From Nocardia alni (GTDB taxonomy: Bacteria; Actinomycetota; Actinomycetes; Mycobacteriales; Mycobacteriaceae), in the NCBI RefSeq assembly GCF_019038435.1, contig NZ_JAGPOX010000015.1, positions 1 to 64,000 on the forward strand: 64,000 nt of DNA, written 5' to 3'. The notes beneath the pieces were generated by a model that saw only the letters and a list, made by a program, of their open reading frames with translations, did not search any database and was not told where the DNA came from. Shown one piece after another: positions 63,496 to 64,000 of the stretch. The position numbers and the translations under genes were made by a program. Positions within the stretch are counted from its first letter, which is position 1; each line of letters begins with the position of its first letter.

Positions 63496-64000
63496 CTACG
63501 GTTGAGGTTCCCGAAAGACTTGTCGCGGTGTCTTGTCCGGGCGTAGCCCGCGCCAGACAGGGTGCCGCAGTCTGCCGTCGCTGGTCCATTCGGTGAACGA
63601 CACCTCGCCGACCAGGCGGGGTTCGACCCAGATGGCGTCGGGAACGTCGGCCTCGACGGTCGGTGTTCTGCGTTGCAGCGGTTCGAGTTTCGCCTTCAGG
63701 TCATCGAGCGCCGCTCGAGTGAACCCGGTGCCGACGTTGCCGATATAGATCAATTGTCCGGTGTCGTCGTGGATTCCCATGAGCAACGAGCCGATGTGTC
63801 CGGTCCGGCGTCCGGCGCCCGGCCGCCAACCGGTGATCACGATTTCCTGCTCGTGGACGTTCTTCACCTTGGTCCACAACGGGCTGCGTCGCCCGGGGAG
63901 GTAGGGGCTGTCGAGTCGCTTACACACAATCCCTTCGAGCCCAAGGCGTTTGGATTCTGCGAGCACCTCGGCGCCGGGCCCGTGCAGCCGGGGTGGTACC
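63496..64000 (-). CDS. ATP-dependent DNA ligase, C-terminal part (LigC/LigD type), partial
   Basis: The frame is open to the window edge, so only about 168 C-terminal residues are seen. They contain ligase motif IV (LGLEGIVCKRLDSPY), motif V (PLWTKVKN) and an OB-fold domain ending RLVGEVSFTEWTSDGRLRHP then GLRPDKTPRQV, typical of the ligases of bacterial end joining. The GTG at 63966 is internal. Whether polymerase and nuclease domains (LigD) precede it lies outside the window. It has no visible link to the demethylase cluster. Confidence 0.9.
   Translation of the reverse strand, partial: VPPRLHGPGAEVLAESKRLGLEGIVCKRLDSPYLPGRRSPLWTKVKNVHEQEIVITGWRPGAGRRTGHIGSLLMGIHDDTGQLIYIGNVGTGFTRAALDDLKAKLEPLQRRTPTVEADVPDAIWVEPRLVGEVSFTEWTSDGRLRHPVWRGLRPDKTPRQVFREPQP

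Overview
The window reads as chromosome of a high-GC actinobacterium, most likely Nocardia or a close mycolic-acid relative. Pointers are an Lsr2 nucleoid protein, a mycobacterial Sdh1-type sdhCAB operon, WXG100 (ESX) substrates with a toxin, a secretory LIP-family lipase, an F420/LLM-oxidoreductase remnant, and many FadE/FadA/P450/CoA-transferase genes. No rRNA, tRNA, insertion sequence or CRISPR array was recognised. Both ends cut genes: an acyl-CoA carboxylase at the left and an ATP-dependent DNA ligase at the right.

Layout. 1-7.7 kb: single-chain biotin-dependent acyl-CoA carboxylase, succinate dehydrogenase operon and a divergent LysR regulator. 7.8-16.4 kb: DUF885 peptidase-like protein, an orphan histidine-kinase-like membrane protein with two tandem halves, a GH57 glycoside hydrolase, a ~100-aa conserved protein and an acyl-CoA synthetase. 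16.5-24.3 kb (minus): a tightly coupled six-gene operon (flavin monooxygenase, lipoprotein, two permeases, fused double ATPase, SfnB/DszC-like flavoprotein), probably for an organosulfur compound. 24.7-27 kb: phosphatase-like and NAD(P)-binding genes and a LysR regulator. 27.1-30 kb (minus): type VII-secreted polymorphic toxin locus (two WXG100 proteins, toxin with Ntox28-like C-terminus, immunity protein). 30-36.2 kb: cupin/aminotransferase/small protein operon, lipase, a TetR/SDR divergent pair around a perfect palindrome, MerR and a frameshifted amidohydrolase. 36.8-38.5 kb: lsr2 and cspA. 39.1-54.2 kb: a catabolic island for an acyl-CoA-activated substrate (CaiB transferase, P450, paired FadE, DUF35, lipid-transfer thiolase; then TetR, thioesterase, FadE, thiolase, Nudix, TetR, amidohydrolase). 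54.3-55.7 kb: cobalamin riboswitch and nickel/cobalt permease. 55.7-63.3 kb (minus): a one-carbon/demethylation cluster (PurU, MetF-like, LigM/DesA-like demethylase, AraC regulator, aromatic-type FAD monooxygenase, and a Cys homologue of the D-proline/glycine reductase selenoprotein B family).

The last cluster is the best candidate for an undescribed system. It combines a tetrahydrofolate-dependent demethylase and the genes that dispose of the methyl group with a PrdB/GrdB-like C-x-x-C protein, normally an anaerobic selenoprotein. A conserved 68-bp sequence precedes both the demethylase and the PrdB-like gene, suggesting one AraC-controlled regulon. The PrdB-like frame also continues for 86 sense codons beyond an in-frame TGA.

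Several genes are visibly decayed: an amidohydrolase at 35.4 kb, TetR at 38.6 kb, an LLM oxidoreductase at 48.3 kb and an SDR at 60.2 kb. The accessory part of this chromosome is therefore being remodelled, or the assembly carries indel errors. All calls rest on reading motifs in the sequence and on recalled family knowledge; no database search was run.
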